Below, in pieces: positions 51,029-58,946 of a stretch of 64,000 nt of DNA (its first letter is position 1; every line of letters starts with the position of its first letter). The notes under the pieces are model-generated. The model had not been told where the DNA came from, made no database searches, and was given only the letters and a program-made list of their open reading frames with translations. This DNA comes from Nostocoides sp. Soil756. Its GTDB lineage: Bacteria; Actinomycetota; Actinomycetes; Actinomycetales; Dermatophilaceae. The translations under genes were made by a program, and so were the position numbers. Location: positions 437 through 64,436 of the forward strand of contig NZ_LMSE01000006.1 in the NCBI RefSeq assembly GCF_001428065.1, given 5' to 3'.

Positions 51029-51526
51029 TCAGCGCCGGTCGACAGGCTCGACCGGGTCGACCGGGTCGGTGACGTCGGCGACGTCGGCGTCGAGCACCGC
51101 CACCAGCGCGTCGGCCCCGACGGTGGCGGCCACCCCGTGGGCCCCCGCCCCGATCGAGACGGTGCGACCGGTGACGGTGACGTCGGCCACCACCGGCAGC
51201 CGCTGCAGCGACCCGAAGGGCGTGATGGTGCCGCGCTCGTACCCGGTGACCTCACGCGCGGTGGCGGCGTCGGGCATCGAGATGCGGTTGACCCCGAGAT
51301 GCGCCCGCAGCTTGGGCCACGAGATCTCGCGGTCACCGGGCACCAGGACGAAGAGGTGGTCGTCGGCGCCGCGTCGCACCACGAGGGTCTTGATGATGCC
51401 GCCCGGCTCGACGCCCCGCAGCCGCGCCGCCTCGGCCAGCGACCCGACCCGCCCGTGCTCGGTGATGTCGTAGGCCAGGCCCGCGGCCGCGAGGGCCCTA
51501 CGGGCGCGCTCGGCGCCGTCGTCCAT
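51029..51526 (-). CDS. YbaK/EbsC family aminoacyl-tRNA deacylase-like protein
   Basis: 165 aa. The fold is recognised by GGIIKTLVVRRGADDHLFVLVPGDREISW, followed by AREVTGYERGTITPFG and VSIGAGAHGVAA, the substrate-cavity residues of YbaK/ProX-type proteins. They hydrolyse mischarged tRNAs such as Cys- or Ala-tRNAPro. The C-terminus carries a (DPV/EPV) acidic repeat. It is on the opposite strand inside the hut cluster, probably unrelated to histidine use. ATG 51526 follows TACGCT by 6 nt. Confidence 0.82.
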   Translation of the reverse strand: MDDGAERARRALAAAGLAYDITEHGRVGSLAEAARLRGVEPGGIIKTLVVRRGADDHLFVLVPGDREISWPKLRAHLGVNRISMPDAATAREVTGYERGTITPFGSLQRLPVVADVTVTGRTVSIGAGAHGVAATVGADALVAVLDADVADVTDPVDPVEPVDRR

Positions 51527-51532
51527 CCGCCC

Positions 51533-51538
51533 AGCGTA
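51533..51538 (-). promoter_or_regulatory. -10 box, leaderless YbaK-family promoter
   Basis: Minus-strand TACGCT ends 6 nt before ATG 51526. Confidence 0.4.
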
Positions 51539-51625
51539 GGCGCGCGCTGCTCCGCTGCCCCAGGTCTGGGCAGCGGGACAATCGCCGCGTGCCTCCGGCC
51601 CCGCCAGGGCGCCCGAGTTGGTGCA

Positions 51626-52903
51626 ATGGTCCGCATGTCCAGCACGGTGGCGTCCGAGGGGTCGACCCTCGCCTTCCGGCGGATGTGGAGCGACCTCGAG
51701 CCACTGGGACTCGACCCCGGCACCGGGGGGTACCGCCGCTTCGCCTGGACCCGCACCGACCACGACCTGCGCGAGTGGTTCAGCGGCGCCTGCGGGGACC
51801 GTGGCCTCGACGTGACGACCGACCGGATGGGAAACCAGTGGGCCTGGTGGGGCGACCCCGATGCCGCCGTGGCTGCCGGCACCCCCGGGGTCGTCATGGG
51901 CTCGCACCTGGACTCGGTCCCCGACGGCGGGGCCTTCGACGGCCCGCTCGGCGTGGTCAGCGCGCTCGCCGCCCTCGACGCCCTGCGCGAGAGCGGCCTC
52001 ACCCCGAGCCGCCCCGTGGGGCTCGTGAGCTTCGCCGACGAGGAGGGCGCGCGCTTCGGGGTCGCGTGCACCGGCTCCCGCGTGATCACCGGGGCGATGT
52101 CGCCCGACCGGGCCCGCGACCTGCGTGACGCCGACGGGCTGAGCATGGCCGAGGCCATCACCCGGGCCGGCGGCGACCCCACCCACCTCGGCCGCGACGA
52201 CGAGACCCTGGCCCGCATCGGCACCTTCGTCGAGCTGCACGTCGAGCAGGGTCGCACCCTCGACCACGTCGGCCACGCGGTCGGCGTGGGCAGCGACATC
52301 TGGCCGCACGGGCGGTGGCGCGTCGACATCCCCGGGATGGCCAACCACGCCGGCACCACCGCCCTCGACGAGCGCGAGGACGCCGTGCTGGGCCTGGCCG
52401 CCACCATCATCGCCGCCCGCCGGGCCGCCGAGGAGCAGGGCTGCCTCGCCACCGTCGGCAAGCTCTCGGTCGTCCCGGGCGGGGTCAACGCCATCGCGAG
52501 CTGCGCCACCGGGTGGCTCGACGCGCGCGGGCGCGACGGCCAGGCCGTGCGGCGGGTCGTGGCCCAGGTGCGCGAGGTCGTCGACGAGTTCGAGGGCCTG
52601 GTCACCGAGGAGTCCTGGACCGACGCCACCCCGTTCGACGAGCGCCTGACCCGCCGGATCGCCGCCCTGCTCGGCGACGTGCCGGTCATCGGCACCGGCG
52701 CCGGCCACGACGCGGGCGTGCTGGCGACCTTCGGCGTACCGACCGCGATGTTGTTCGTGCGCAACCCCACGGGCGTCAGCCACAGCCCCGACGAGTGGGC
52801 CACCGGCGACGACTGTCTGGCCGGAGTCGCGGCCCTGACCGCCGTGGTCTCCGACCTCGTGAGCGAGCACCCCGGCGACCGGGTGGATCCGACGCCTGCA
52901 TGA
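51626..52903 (+). CDS. M20-family amidohydrolase (allantoate amidohydrolase/HyuC-like), candidate N-formylglutamate deformylase
   Basis: 425 aa metallo-hydrolase of the Zn-dependent amidase/carbamoylase group. Metal ligands: His and Asp in GSHLDSVPDGGAFDG, the EE pair in FADEEGARFG, ELHVEQG, and the C-terminal His in VSHSPDEW. The dimerisation lid lies between. Relatives split allantoate, ureidopropionate or N-carbamoyl amino acids. Here it is translationally coupled (ATGA) to hutF and hutI, while hutG is missing. Removing formate from N-formylglutamate is therefore the likely role, inferred from context. ATG 51626 or ATG 51635 may be used; neither has a good ribosome-binding site. Confidence 0.82.
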   Translation: MVRMSSTVASEGSTLAFRRMWSDLEPLGLDPGTGGYRRFAWTRTDHDLREWFSGACGDRGLDVTTDRMGNQWAWWGDPDAAVAAGTPGVVMGSHLDSVPDGGAFDGPLGVVSALAALDALRESGLTPSRPVGLVSFADEEGARFGVACTGSRVITGAMSPDRARDLRDADGLSMAEAITRAGGDPTHLGRDDETLARIGTFVELHVEQGRTLDHVGHAVGVGSDIWPHGRWRVDIPGMANHAGTTALDEREDAVLGLAATIIAARRAAEEQGCLATVGKLSVVPGGVNAIASCATGWLDARGRDGQAVRRVVAQVREVVDEFEGLVTEESWTDATPFDERLTRRIAALLGDVPVIGTGAGHDAGVLATFGVPTAMLFVRNPTGVSHSPDEWATGDDCLAGVAALTAVVSDLVSEHPGDRVDPTPA

Positions 52904-54225
52904 GCACGTACTGGTGCGAGCTCGCGATGCTCCCCGGTGGCGTCCGACGGCACGTGCGGCTCCGGACCGAGCGGGGGCGCATCGTCGAGGTCGTCGCCGA
53001 GGAGCCGATGGAGCCCGGCGACACGGTCCTGGCCGGGCTGGTCCTGCCGGGGTTCGCGAACGCGCACAGCCATGCCTTCCACCGGGCGCTGCGCGGCCGG
53101 ACCCACGCCGACGGCGGCAACTTCTGGACCTGGCGCGAGGCGATGTACCGCGTCACCGAGCACCTCGACCCCGACGCCTACCGGGCGCTCGCGACCGCGG
53201 TGTTCGCCGAGATGGTCCTGGCGGGCTACACCGTCGTGGGCGAGTTCCACTACCTGCACCACCGCGCCGGCGGCCGCCCCTACGACGACCCGAACGCGAT
53301 GGGCGAGGCGCTCGTGGCCGCCGCGGCCGACGCCGGCATCCGACTCACCCTCATCGACACCCTCTACATCGCCGGCGGCCTCACCGGCGGTGGCCACGTG
53401 CCGCTCGACGCCGTGCAGGAGCGCTTCTCCGACGGCTCGGCCGCGGCCTGGGCCGAGCGCGTCGGGGCCCTGCACCCGGCCGAGGGATGGCGGGTGGCCG
53501 CGGCCGTGCACTCGGTGCGGGCCGTGCCGCGCGCCGACCTGTCGGTGCTGGCCGGGGCGGCGGTCGAGCACGGGTGGCCGGTGCACGCCCACCTGTCGGA
53601 GCAGCCCGGCGAGAACCTCGCCTGCGAGTCCTTCTACGGCTGCAGCCCCACGCGGCTGCTGGCCGACGAGGGCCTGCTGACGCCCGCCGCCTCGCTGGTG
53701 CACGCCACCCACCTCGGCGACGACGACATCGCCCTGCTCGGCAGCGCCGGCGCCTGCGCGGTGCTGTGCCCGACCACCGAGCGCGACCTGGCCGACGGCA
53801 TCGGCCCGGCCCGCGCACTGGCCGACTCCGGGGCGCGCCTCGCCGTCGGCTCCGACCAGCAGGCCGTGGTGGACCCCTTCGAGGAGGTGCGAGGGGTCGA
53901 GATGCACGAGCGGCTCGAGAGCCTCGAGCGCGGGCGCTTCTCGCCGGTGGACCTGCTCGCCCTGGGGACCTACGAGGGGTACCGCTCGCTCGGCTGGGAC
54001 GACGGCGGCATCCTCGCCCCCCACCACGTGGCCGACCTGGTGGCCGTGCGCACCGACAGCGTCCGCACCGCCGGGTGCTCGGTCGACCAGATCCTCTACG
54101 CCGCGACCTCCGCCGACGTCACCGACGTGGTGGTCGCCGGTGAGCACGTGGTGGCGGGTGGCCGGCACCGGCTGGGCGACGTCGGCCGGCTGTTGGCCGG
54201 GGCGTTGGGGCAGGTGCGCGGATGA
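52900..54225 (+). CDS. hutF: Formimidoylglutamate deiminase
   Basis: 441 aa amidohydrolase-superfamily enzyme. The metal site begins with [13 protein letters not shown], with later His residues in HAHLSEQ and [10 protein letters not shown], and Asp in [15 protein letters not shown]. The sequence [11 protein letters not shown] is distinctive for HutF. It converts N-formimino-L-glutamate to N-formyl-L-glutamate and ammonia. It overlaps both neighbours by ATGA, so M20 hydrolase, HutF and HutI are made together. Confidence 0.9.
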   Translation: MSTYWCELAMLPGGVRRHVRLRTERGRIVEVVAEEPMEPGDTVLAGLVLPGFANAHSHAFHRALRGRTHADGGNFWTWREAMYRVTEHLDPDAYRALATAVFAEMVLAGYTVVGEFHYLHHRAGGRPYDDPNAMGEALVAAAADAGIRLTLIDTLYIAGGLTGGGHVPLDAVQERFSDGSAAAWAERVGALHPAEGWRVAAAVHSVRAVPRADLSVLAGAAVEHGWPVHAHLSEQPGENLACESFYGCSPTRLLADEGLLTPAASLVHATHLGDDDIALLGSAGACAVLCPTTERDLADGIGPARALADSGARLAVGSDQQAVVDPFEEVRGVEMHERLESLERGRFSPVDLLALGTYEGYRSLGWDDGGILAPHHVADLVAVRTDSVRTAGCSVDQILYAATSADVTDVVVAGEHVVAGGRHRLGDVGRLLAGALGQVRG

Positions 54226-55418
54226 GCGCCCGCCTGGTCACCGGCATCGGAACGCTCGTCACCTGCGCCGGCCCCGGCGGCGATGTGCCCGTGGGCGACC
54301 GGTCGCTCGATGCCGCGACCCGGCTCGGGGTGGTCGAGGACGCCGCGGTCGTGGTCGAGCACGGGCTGGTCGCCTGGGTGGGCCCAGCGGCGAACGCCCC
54401 CGCCGCCGACGACCGCATCGACCTCGGGGGCCGCGCGGTCGTCCCGGGCTTCGTCGACAGCCACGCGCACCTGGTCTCGGCCGGCGACCGGGCCGCGGAG
54501 TTCGCCGCCCGGATGGCGGGCACGCCCTACGACGGCGGCGGCATCGGGGTGTCGGTGGCGGCCACCCGCGCGGCCTCGGACGACGAGCTGCGCGCCCTGC
54601 TGGCCACCCGCGTGGCCGAGGCCCGGTCCCTCGGCACCACCACTCTCGAGGTCAAGAGCGGCTACGGGCTCACCGTCGACGACGAGGCCCGCGCGCTGCG
54701 GCTGGCGGCCGAGGTCACCGACGAGACCACCTTCCTCGGGGCGCACGTGGTGCCGGCCGAGTGGCGCCACGACCGCGCCGGCTACCTCGACCTGGTGATG
54801 GGCCCGATGCTGGCCGCCTGCGCCCCGTACGCCCGCTGGGTCGACGTTTTCTGCGAGCCGCACAGCCCGCACGCCTTCACCGCCGACGAGGCCCGGCGGG
54901 TGCTGCTGGCCGGGCGCGCGGCCGGGCTCGGCCTGCGGGTGCATGGCAACCAGCTGGGGCTCGGGCCGGGGGTGCGGCTGGCCGTCGAGCTCGGGGCGGC
55001 CTCGGTCGACCACTGCACCTTCCTCGACGACGCCGACGTCGACGCGCTGGCGGCGGCGTCCGACACCACGGTGGCGACGCTCCTGCCCGGGGTGGAGTTC
55101 TCGACCCGGATGCCCTACCCCGACGCGCGGGCCCTGCTGGCCGTGGGGGTGTCGGTGGCCCTGGCCTCCGACTGCAACCCCGGCACCTGCAACACCGCCT
55201 CGATGCCGTTCGTCATCGCCCTCGCGGTGCGCGAGCTGCGGATGACCGCGGCCGAGGCGCTCGTGGCCGCCACGGTGGGCGGGGCGCGGGCCCTGCGCCG
55301 CACCGACGTCGGGCGGGTGGCCGTGGGCGCGCGGGCCGACCTGGCCGTGCTCGACGCCCCGTCGTACGAGCACCTGGCCTACCGGCCGGGGATGCCGCTG
55401 GCGCGCGCCCTCAGCTGA
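54222..55418 (+). CDS. hutI: Imidazolonepropionase
   Basis: 398 aa. Metal-binding [22 protein letters not shown] opens the amidohydrolase barrel; KSGYGLT, HGNQLG, DHCTF and [15 protein letters not shown] complete the HutI fingerprint. It opens the imidazolone ring to give N-formimino-L-glutamate, the substrate of HutF. It begins in an ATGA overlap with hutF and its last 8 bp overlap the convergent DUF4235 gene. Confidence 0.92.
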   Translation: MSARLVTGIGTLVTCAGPGGDVPVGDRSLDAATRLGVVEDAAVVVEHGLVAWVGPAANAPAADDRIDLGGRAVVPGFVDSHAHLVSAGDRAAEFAARMAGTPYDGGGIGVSVAATRAASDDELRALLATRVAEARSLGTTTLEVKSGYGLTVDDEARALRLAAEVTDETTFLGAHVVPAEWRHDRAGYLDLVMGPMLAACAPYARWVDVFCEPHSPHAFTADEARRVLLAGRAAGLGLRVHGNQLGLGPGVRLAVELGAASVDHCTFLDDADVDALAAASDTTVATLLPGVEFSTRMPYPDARALLAVGVSVALASDCNPGTCNTASMPFVIALAVRELRMTAAEALVAATVGGARALRRTDVGRVAVGARADLAVLDAPSYEHLAYRPGMPLARALS

Positions 55419-55689
55419 CGGGCTGGTCCTTGATCTCCTTGGGCAGGTGCCCGGCGGAGTTGCGGTAGTACTCCGCGGCCTTGCGCTCGGTGAAGGTGCG
55501 GGCGGCGCCGACGGCGAGACCGGTGACGGCGGCATAGGCGAGGGCCTTGGCCAGGGGGGCGTCCGGGTTCTTGGGGTTGATCTCGTCGTGCCCGGTCTTG
55601 GCCCAGACCAGGTTGACCACCTTGGTGGCCAGGACGCCGGCGAGGATGGCGCCCCCCGTGCCGAGCAGCTTCCAGGCGGCGGTTCCCAT
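55411..55689 (-). CDS. DUF4235 small membrane protein
   Basis: 92 aa. Two hydrophobic stretches (about 10-29 and 47-63) flank [18 protein letters not shown], the DUF4235 pattern common in actinobacteria. Function unknown. AAGGA lies 7 nt before ATG 55689. It is convergent with hutI and divergent from the thiamine riboswitch. Confidence 0.8.
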   Translation of the reverse strand: MGTAAWKLLGTGGAILAGVLATKVVNLVWAKTGHDEINPKNPDAPLAKALAYAAVTGLAVGAARTFTERKAAEYYRNSAGHLPKEIKDQPVS

Positions 55690-55762
55690 GGGCGGTCCTT
55701 CCGACGAGCGCAGGTCAGGCGGGTCGCCGGACCGGTCCTGGCCACTCTAACCGCGGCGGGGT

Positions 55763-55768
55763 TATGCT
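55763..55768 (+). promoter_or_regulatory. -10 box of the TPP riboswitch transcript
   Basis: TATGCT (extended as GTTATGCT) lies about 8-10 bp before the first base of the aptamer. Confidence 0.5.
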
Positions 55769-55775
55769 CGGGGAG

Positions 55776-55868
55776 TCCAACGACAGGGGAGCGCCCTAGC
55801 GCTGAGAGTGCGGTTCGCCGCAGACCCTCGAACCTGATCCGGTTAGCACCGGCGAAGGGAGTCGGGAA
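55776..55868 (+). ncRNA. TPP riboswitch (THI element)
   Basis: The diagnostic CTGAGA core (55802-55807), the GCGGTTCGCCGC helix, ACCC, and the second signature CTGATCCGGTTAG ending in GGCGAAGGGA are all present and in order. It binds thiamine pyrophosphate and lowers expression of the downstream importer. It sits directly ahead of ykoE. Confidence 0.95.
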
Positions 55869-55897
55869 TCTCAGGTGTGCTCCACCGTCATGCGCTC

Positions 55898-55955
55898 CTC
55901 CCGGGGCGGATGGGGGTGGTGCGCACCTCCCCGAGGTCACCCACGACCACGGGAG
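55898..55955 (+). promoter_or_regulatory. Possible ribosome-binding-site sequestering helix of the riboswitch
   Basis: CTCCCG (55898-55903) can pair with CGGGAG (55950-55955), the ykoE Shine-Dalgarno. The pairing extends to nine positions with one mismatch. This suggests translational rather than transcriptional control; not tested by folding. Confidence 0.4.
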
Positions 55956-55964
55956 AAGCAGAGC

Positions 55965-56663
55965 ATGGCTACGAGCACCACCGAGGCGCCCACCCGGCAC
56001 AGCATCACCGCGACCCGCCCGCTCCTGGGCTGGCGCACCGTCGACATCCTCACGATCGCCTTCCTCGGCGCGGCCTTCGGCGTCGCGTTCTGGGGCTGGG
56101 GGATCTTCTACAACGGCCCGATCACCGCGCTGAAGATCGGCTACGCCCCGCTGATGGGCCTGTTCACCGGGCCCTGGCTGCTCGCCGGCGTGGTCGGCGG
56201 CCTCGTCGTCCGCCGCCCGGGCGCGGCCCTGTTCTGCGAGGTCGTCGCCGCCCTGGTCTCCATGCTCCCCGGCACCGAGTGGGGTGCGACCGTCCTGGTG
56301 TCGGGCATCGCCCAGGGCCTCGGCGCCGAGATCGCCTTCGCCCTCCTGGGCTACCGGTTCTTCGGGGTCGGCGCGGCCGCGCTGGCCGGCGTGCTCTCGA
56401 CGCCGTTGGAGTGGCTGTTCGAGACCGTGAAGTTCCCGGCGTCGTGGTCGGGCCCGCCGGTCCTCGGCATCCTCGCCGACGGCGGCGGCTGGTACGCCGA
56501 GTGGGGCATCGGCGACAAGCTCGCCTACCTCGCGACGATGGCGGTCAGCGGGGTGGTGCTGGCCGGCATCCTCGGCTGGCTGCTCACCCGCGCCCTGGCG
56601 CGTGCGGGCGCGCTGTCGGCCTTCCCTCCCGGCCAGGAGCTGCGGGAGAGTCACGCTGTCTGA
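55965..56663 (+). CDS. ykoE: ECF transporter S component for thiamine precursor, YkoE
   Basis: 232 aa, six hydrophobic segments. GWRTVDILTIAFLGAAFGVAFWGWG and PGAALFCEVVAALVSMLPG are YkoE family segments. It is the substrate-binding membrane subunit of the YkoEDC thiamine/hydroxymethylpyrimidine importer. The TPP riboswitch upstream supports this. GGGAGAAG lies before ATG 55965. The stop is followed at once by the fused energising subunit. Confidence 0.9.
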   Translation: MATSTTEAPTRHSITATRPLLGWRTVDILTIAFLGAAFGVAFWGWGIFYNGPITALKIGYAPLMGLFTGPWLLAGVVGGLVVRRPGAALFCEVVAALVSMLPGTEWGATVLVSGIAQGLGAEIAFALLGYRFFGVGAAALAGVLSTPLEWLFETVKFPASWSGPPVLGILADGGGWYAEWGIGDKLAYLATMAVSGVVLAGILGWLLTRALARAGALSAFPPGQELRESHAV

Positions 56664-56670
56664 CGACGTC

Positions 56671-58923
56671 GTGGTCGGCACCCGCGGGCGGGTCGAGGTC
56701 AGTGGCCTCACCTGGCGGCCGTTCGGCCGTCGCGAGCCGGTCCTGCGGGGCGTCGACCTCACCCTGGAGCCCGGCGAGCGCGTGCTGCTCGTCGGGCCCT
56801 CGGGGTCGGGCAAGTCCACCCTCCTGCGGGCCCTCACCGGGCTGCTCGGGTCGGTGGAGGCCGGCGAGCTGGGCGGCGCGGTCACCCTCGACGGCGCCGC
56901 CCCCGGCTCACGTCCCGGAGCAGTCGGTCTGGTGCTCCAGGAACCGGGCGCCGGGGTGGTGGCCGCCACGGTCGGGCGTGACGTCGCGTTCGGGCTCGAG
57001 AACACCGGCGTCGAGCGGTCCGCGATGCCGGGGCGGGTCGCCGCGGCCCTGCGGGCCGTGGAGCTCGGGGACCTGCCCCTCGACACCCCGACCTCGGCGC
57101 TCTCGGGCGGGCAGACGCAGCGGCTCGCGCTGGCCGGCACCCTGGCGCTCGACCCCGCGCTCATCCTGCTCGACGAGCCGACGGCCATGCTCGACCCCGG
57201 CTGCGCGGCCGAGGTGCGTGAGGCGGTCGCGGCCCTCACCGCCGACAAGGGGCCGGATGCCGCCCGCACCCTCGTCGTCGTCGAGCACGTGCTCGGCCCG
57301 TGGCTCGAGCTCGTCGACCGCCTCGTCGTGCTGTCGTCCGACGGCGAGGTCGTGGCCGACGGGCCGGTGCACGACGTGCTGGCCGAGCGCCGCGAGGAGC
57401 TCCTGGCGATGGGCCTCTGGGTGCCGGGCGCCCCGGCGCCCGAGCCGTTGGCGGTCGACGCCACGCTCCTGGACCCCGCGCACCTCGACCCCACCCGGTC
57501 AACGATGGCGGCCGCGCCGTTCTCCGTCGAGCGCACCACTCGGCGGCTCGACGGCACCACCCGCACCGAGCGCGCCGCCGCGCTCGACGACGCCCTCGAC
57601 GCGCGGCCCGGCACCCTCACCGCCCTCGTGGGCCCCAGCGGTGCGGGCAAGTCGACCCTGCTGTCGGCCCTGGCCGGCTTCCTCACCTCCACCCCCGCGG
57701 ATGCCGTGCGCGTGGGCGCCGACCCCGGCTCGGCGGACCCGGCCTCCCTGGATGCGCGCACCCTGGCCGGTGCCGTCGCCTGGGTGCCGCAGTGGGCGAG
57801 CTCGACCATGGTGGCCCGCACCGTCCTCGACGAGGTGCTGGTCACGGCGCGCGCCCTCGGCCGCGACGACACCGCGGAGGTGCCCCGCGCCCGCGCGCTG
57901 CTGGGCGCCCTGGGGCTGTCGCACCTCGAGCGGGCCGACCCCCGCGAGCTCTCCGGGGGAGAGCAGCGCCGCCTCGCGGTGGCCGCCGCCCTCCACCACG
58001 GCCCCCCGGTCCTCCTGGCCGACGAGCCGACCGTCGGCCAGGACCGCCACACCTGGGCCGCGGTCGTCGGGCTCGTCGCCGCCTACCGGCGGGCCGGGGG
58101 AGCGGTCGTCGCGGCCACCCACGACGCTGCCGTGGTCGCCCGGGCCGAGGTCGTGCACCAGGTGACGGCTCCCACGCGCCCCGCCGCGCTCCCGCCCGCG
58201 CGGTCCCCGCTGGTGGCGCGCTGCGGGCCGCTGGCGCTCCTCACCGGCGCGCTCCTCGGCATCCCGGCCGGGGTGCTCTCGCCGCACTGGAGCACCAGCC
58301 TGGCCGTCCTCACCGTGCAGGTGGTCCTGGCGGTCGTCGGCCTCAGCGCGCCGGGCGCCGGTGCCCCACCGGCCGGGCGGCTGCGGACCGTCGCGCTGCG
58401 CACCGCGCCCGGCCTGCTGGCGGCCCTGTCGGTCGGGTGGTCGACCTGGTGGCTCGCGGGGCACGACGTGGATGCCGCCCTCACCGTCTCGCTGCGCGTC
58501 CTGGTGATCGTCGTGCCGTCGGCCGTCCTGGTGCCCTGGGTCGACCCCGACCGCCTCGGGGACCATCTCGCCCAGCGGCTCGGGCTCCCCGACCGGCCGG
58601 TGGTGGCGGTCGCGGCCGCCCTCCAGCGGGTGCACACCTTCGGTGCCGTGTGGAGCGAGATCGGCCGCGCGCGCCGGGTCCGTGGCCTCGGGGTCTCGGC
58701 CCGGCATCCGGCCACGGTCCTCGCCCACGTCTCGGCCCTGACGATGGGGCTGCTGGTGCGCACCCTGCGCGCGGCCGCCGAGCTGGCGGTGGCCATGGAC
58801 GCCCGCGGTTTCGCCACCGCCCAGCGCCGCAGCTGGTGGGCTCCGGCGCCCTGGCGGGCGCGCGACACCCTGCTCGTGGCCCTGGCCGCCCTCCCCCTCG
58901 TCGCCGCGGTGACCGTGCGCTGA
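56671..58923 (+). CDS. Fused ECF transporter ATPase and transmembrane subunit, YkoD-YkoC
   Basis: About 750 aa. Two ABC ATPase domains (Walker A GPSGSGKST near 45 and GPSGAGKST near 325; signatures LSGGQTQR and LSGGEQRR; Walker B LILLDEPT and LLADEPT) form the YkoD part. The last about 245 residues are an EcfT/YkoC-type membrane domain with its coupling motifs (RARRVRGLG and AMDARGF). Elsewhere YkoC is usually a separate protein. The start is unclear: GTG 56671 has no close Shine-Dalgarno, while CTG 56656 has GGAGA 6 nt upstream and overlaps the ykoE end. It energises YkoE. Confidence 0.88.
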   Translation: MVGTRGRVEVSGLTWRPFGRREPVLRGVDLTLEPGERVLLVGPSGSGKSTLLRALTGLLGSVEAGELGGAVTLDGAAPGSRPGAVGLVLQEPGAGVVAATVGRDVAFGLENTGVERSAMPGRVAAALRAVELGDLPLDTPTSALSGGQTQRLALAGTLALDPALILLDEPTAMLDPGCAAEVREAVAALTADKGPDAARTLVVVEHVLGPWLELVDRLVVLSSDGEVVADGPVHDVLAERREELLAMGLWVPGAPAPEPLAVDATLLDPAHLDPTRSTMAAAPFSVERTTRRLDGTTRTERAAALDDALDARPGTLTALVGPSGAGKSTLLSALAGFLTSTPADAVRVGADPGSADPASLDARTLAGAVAWVPQWASSTMVARTVLDEVLVTARALGRDDTAEVPRARALLGALGLSHLERADPRELSGGEQRRLAVAAALHHGPPVLLADEPTVGQDRHTWAAVVGLVAAYRRAGGAVVAATHDAAVVARAEVVHQVTAPTRPAALPPARSPLVARCGPLALLTGALLGIPAGVLSPHWSTSLAVLTVQVVLAVVGLSAPGAGAPPAGRLRTVALRTAPGLLAALSVGWSTWWLAGHDVDAALTVSLRVLVIVVPSAVLVPWVDPDRLGDHLAQRLGLPDRPVVAVAAALQRVHTFGAVWSEIGRARRVRGLGVSARHPATVLAHVSALTMGLLVRTLRAAAELAVAMDARGFATAQRRSWWAPAPWRARDTLLVALAALPLVAAVTVR

Positions 58924-58932
58924 CCCGGCGGG

Positions 58933-58938
58933 CATACT
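58933..58938 (+). promoter_or_regulatory. -10 box, leaderless MFS promoter
   Basis: CATACT ends 8 nt before GTG 58947, within the 23-bp gap after the ykoDC gene. Confidence 0.35.
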
Positions 58939-58946
58939 GGTCGCTC

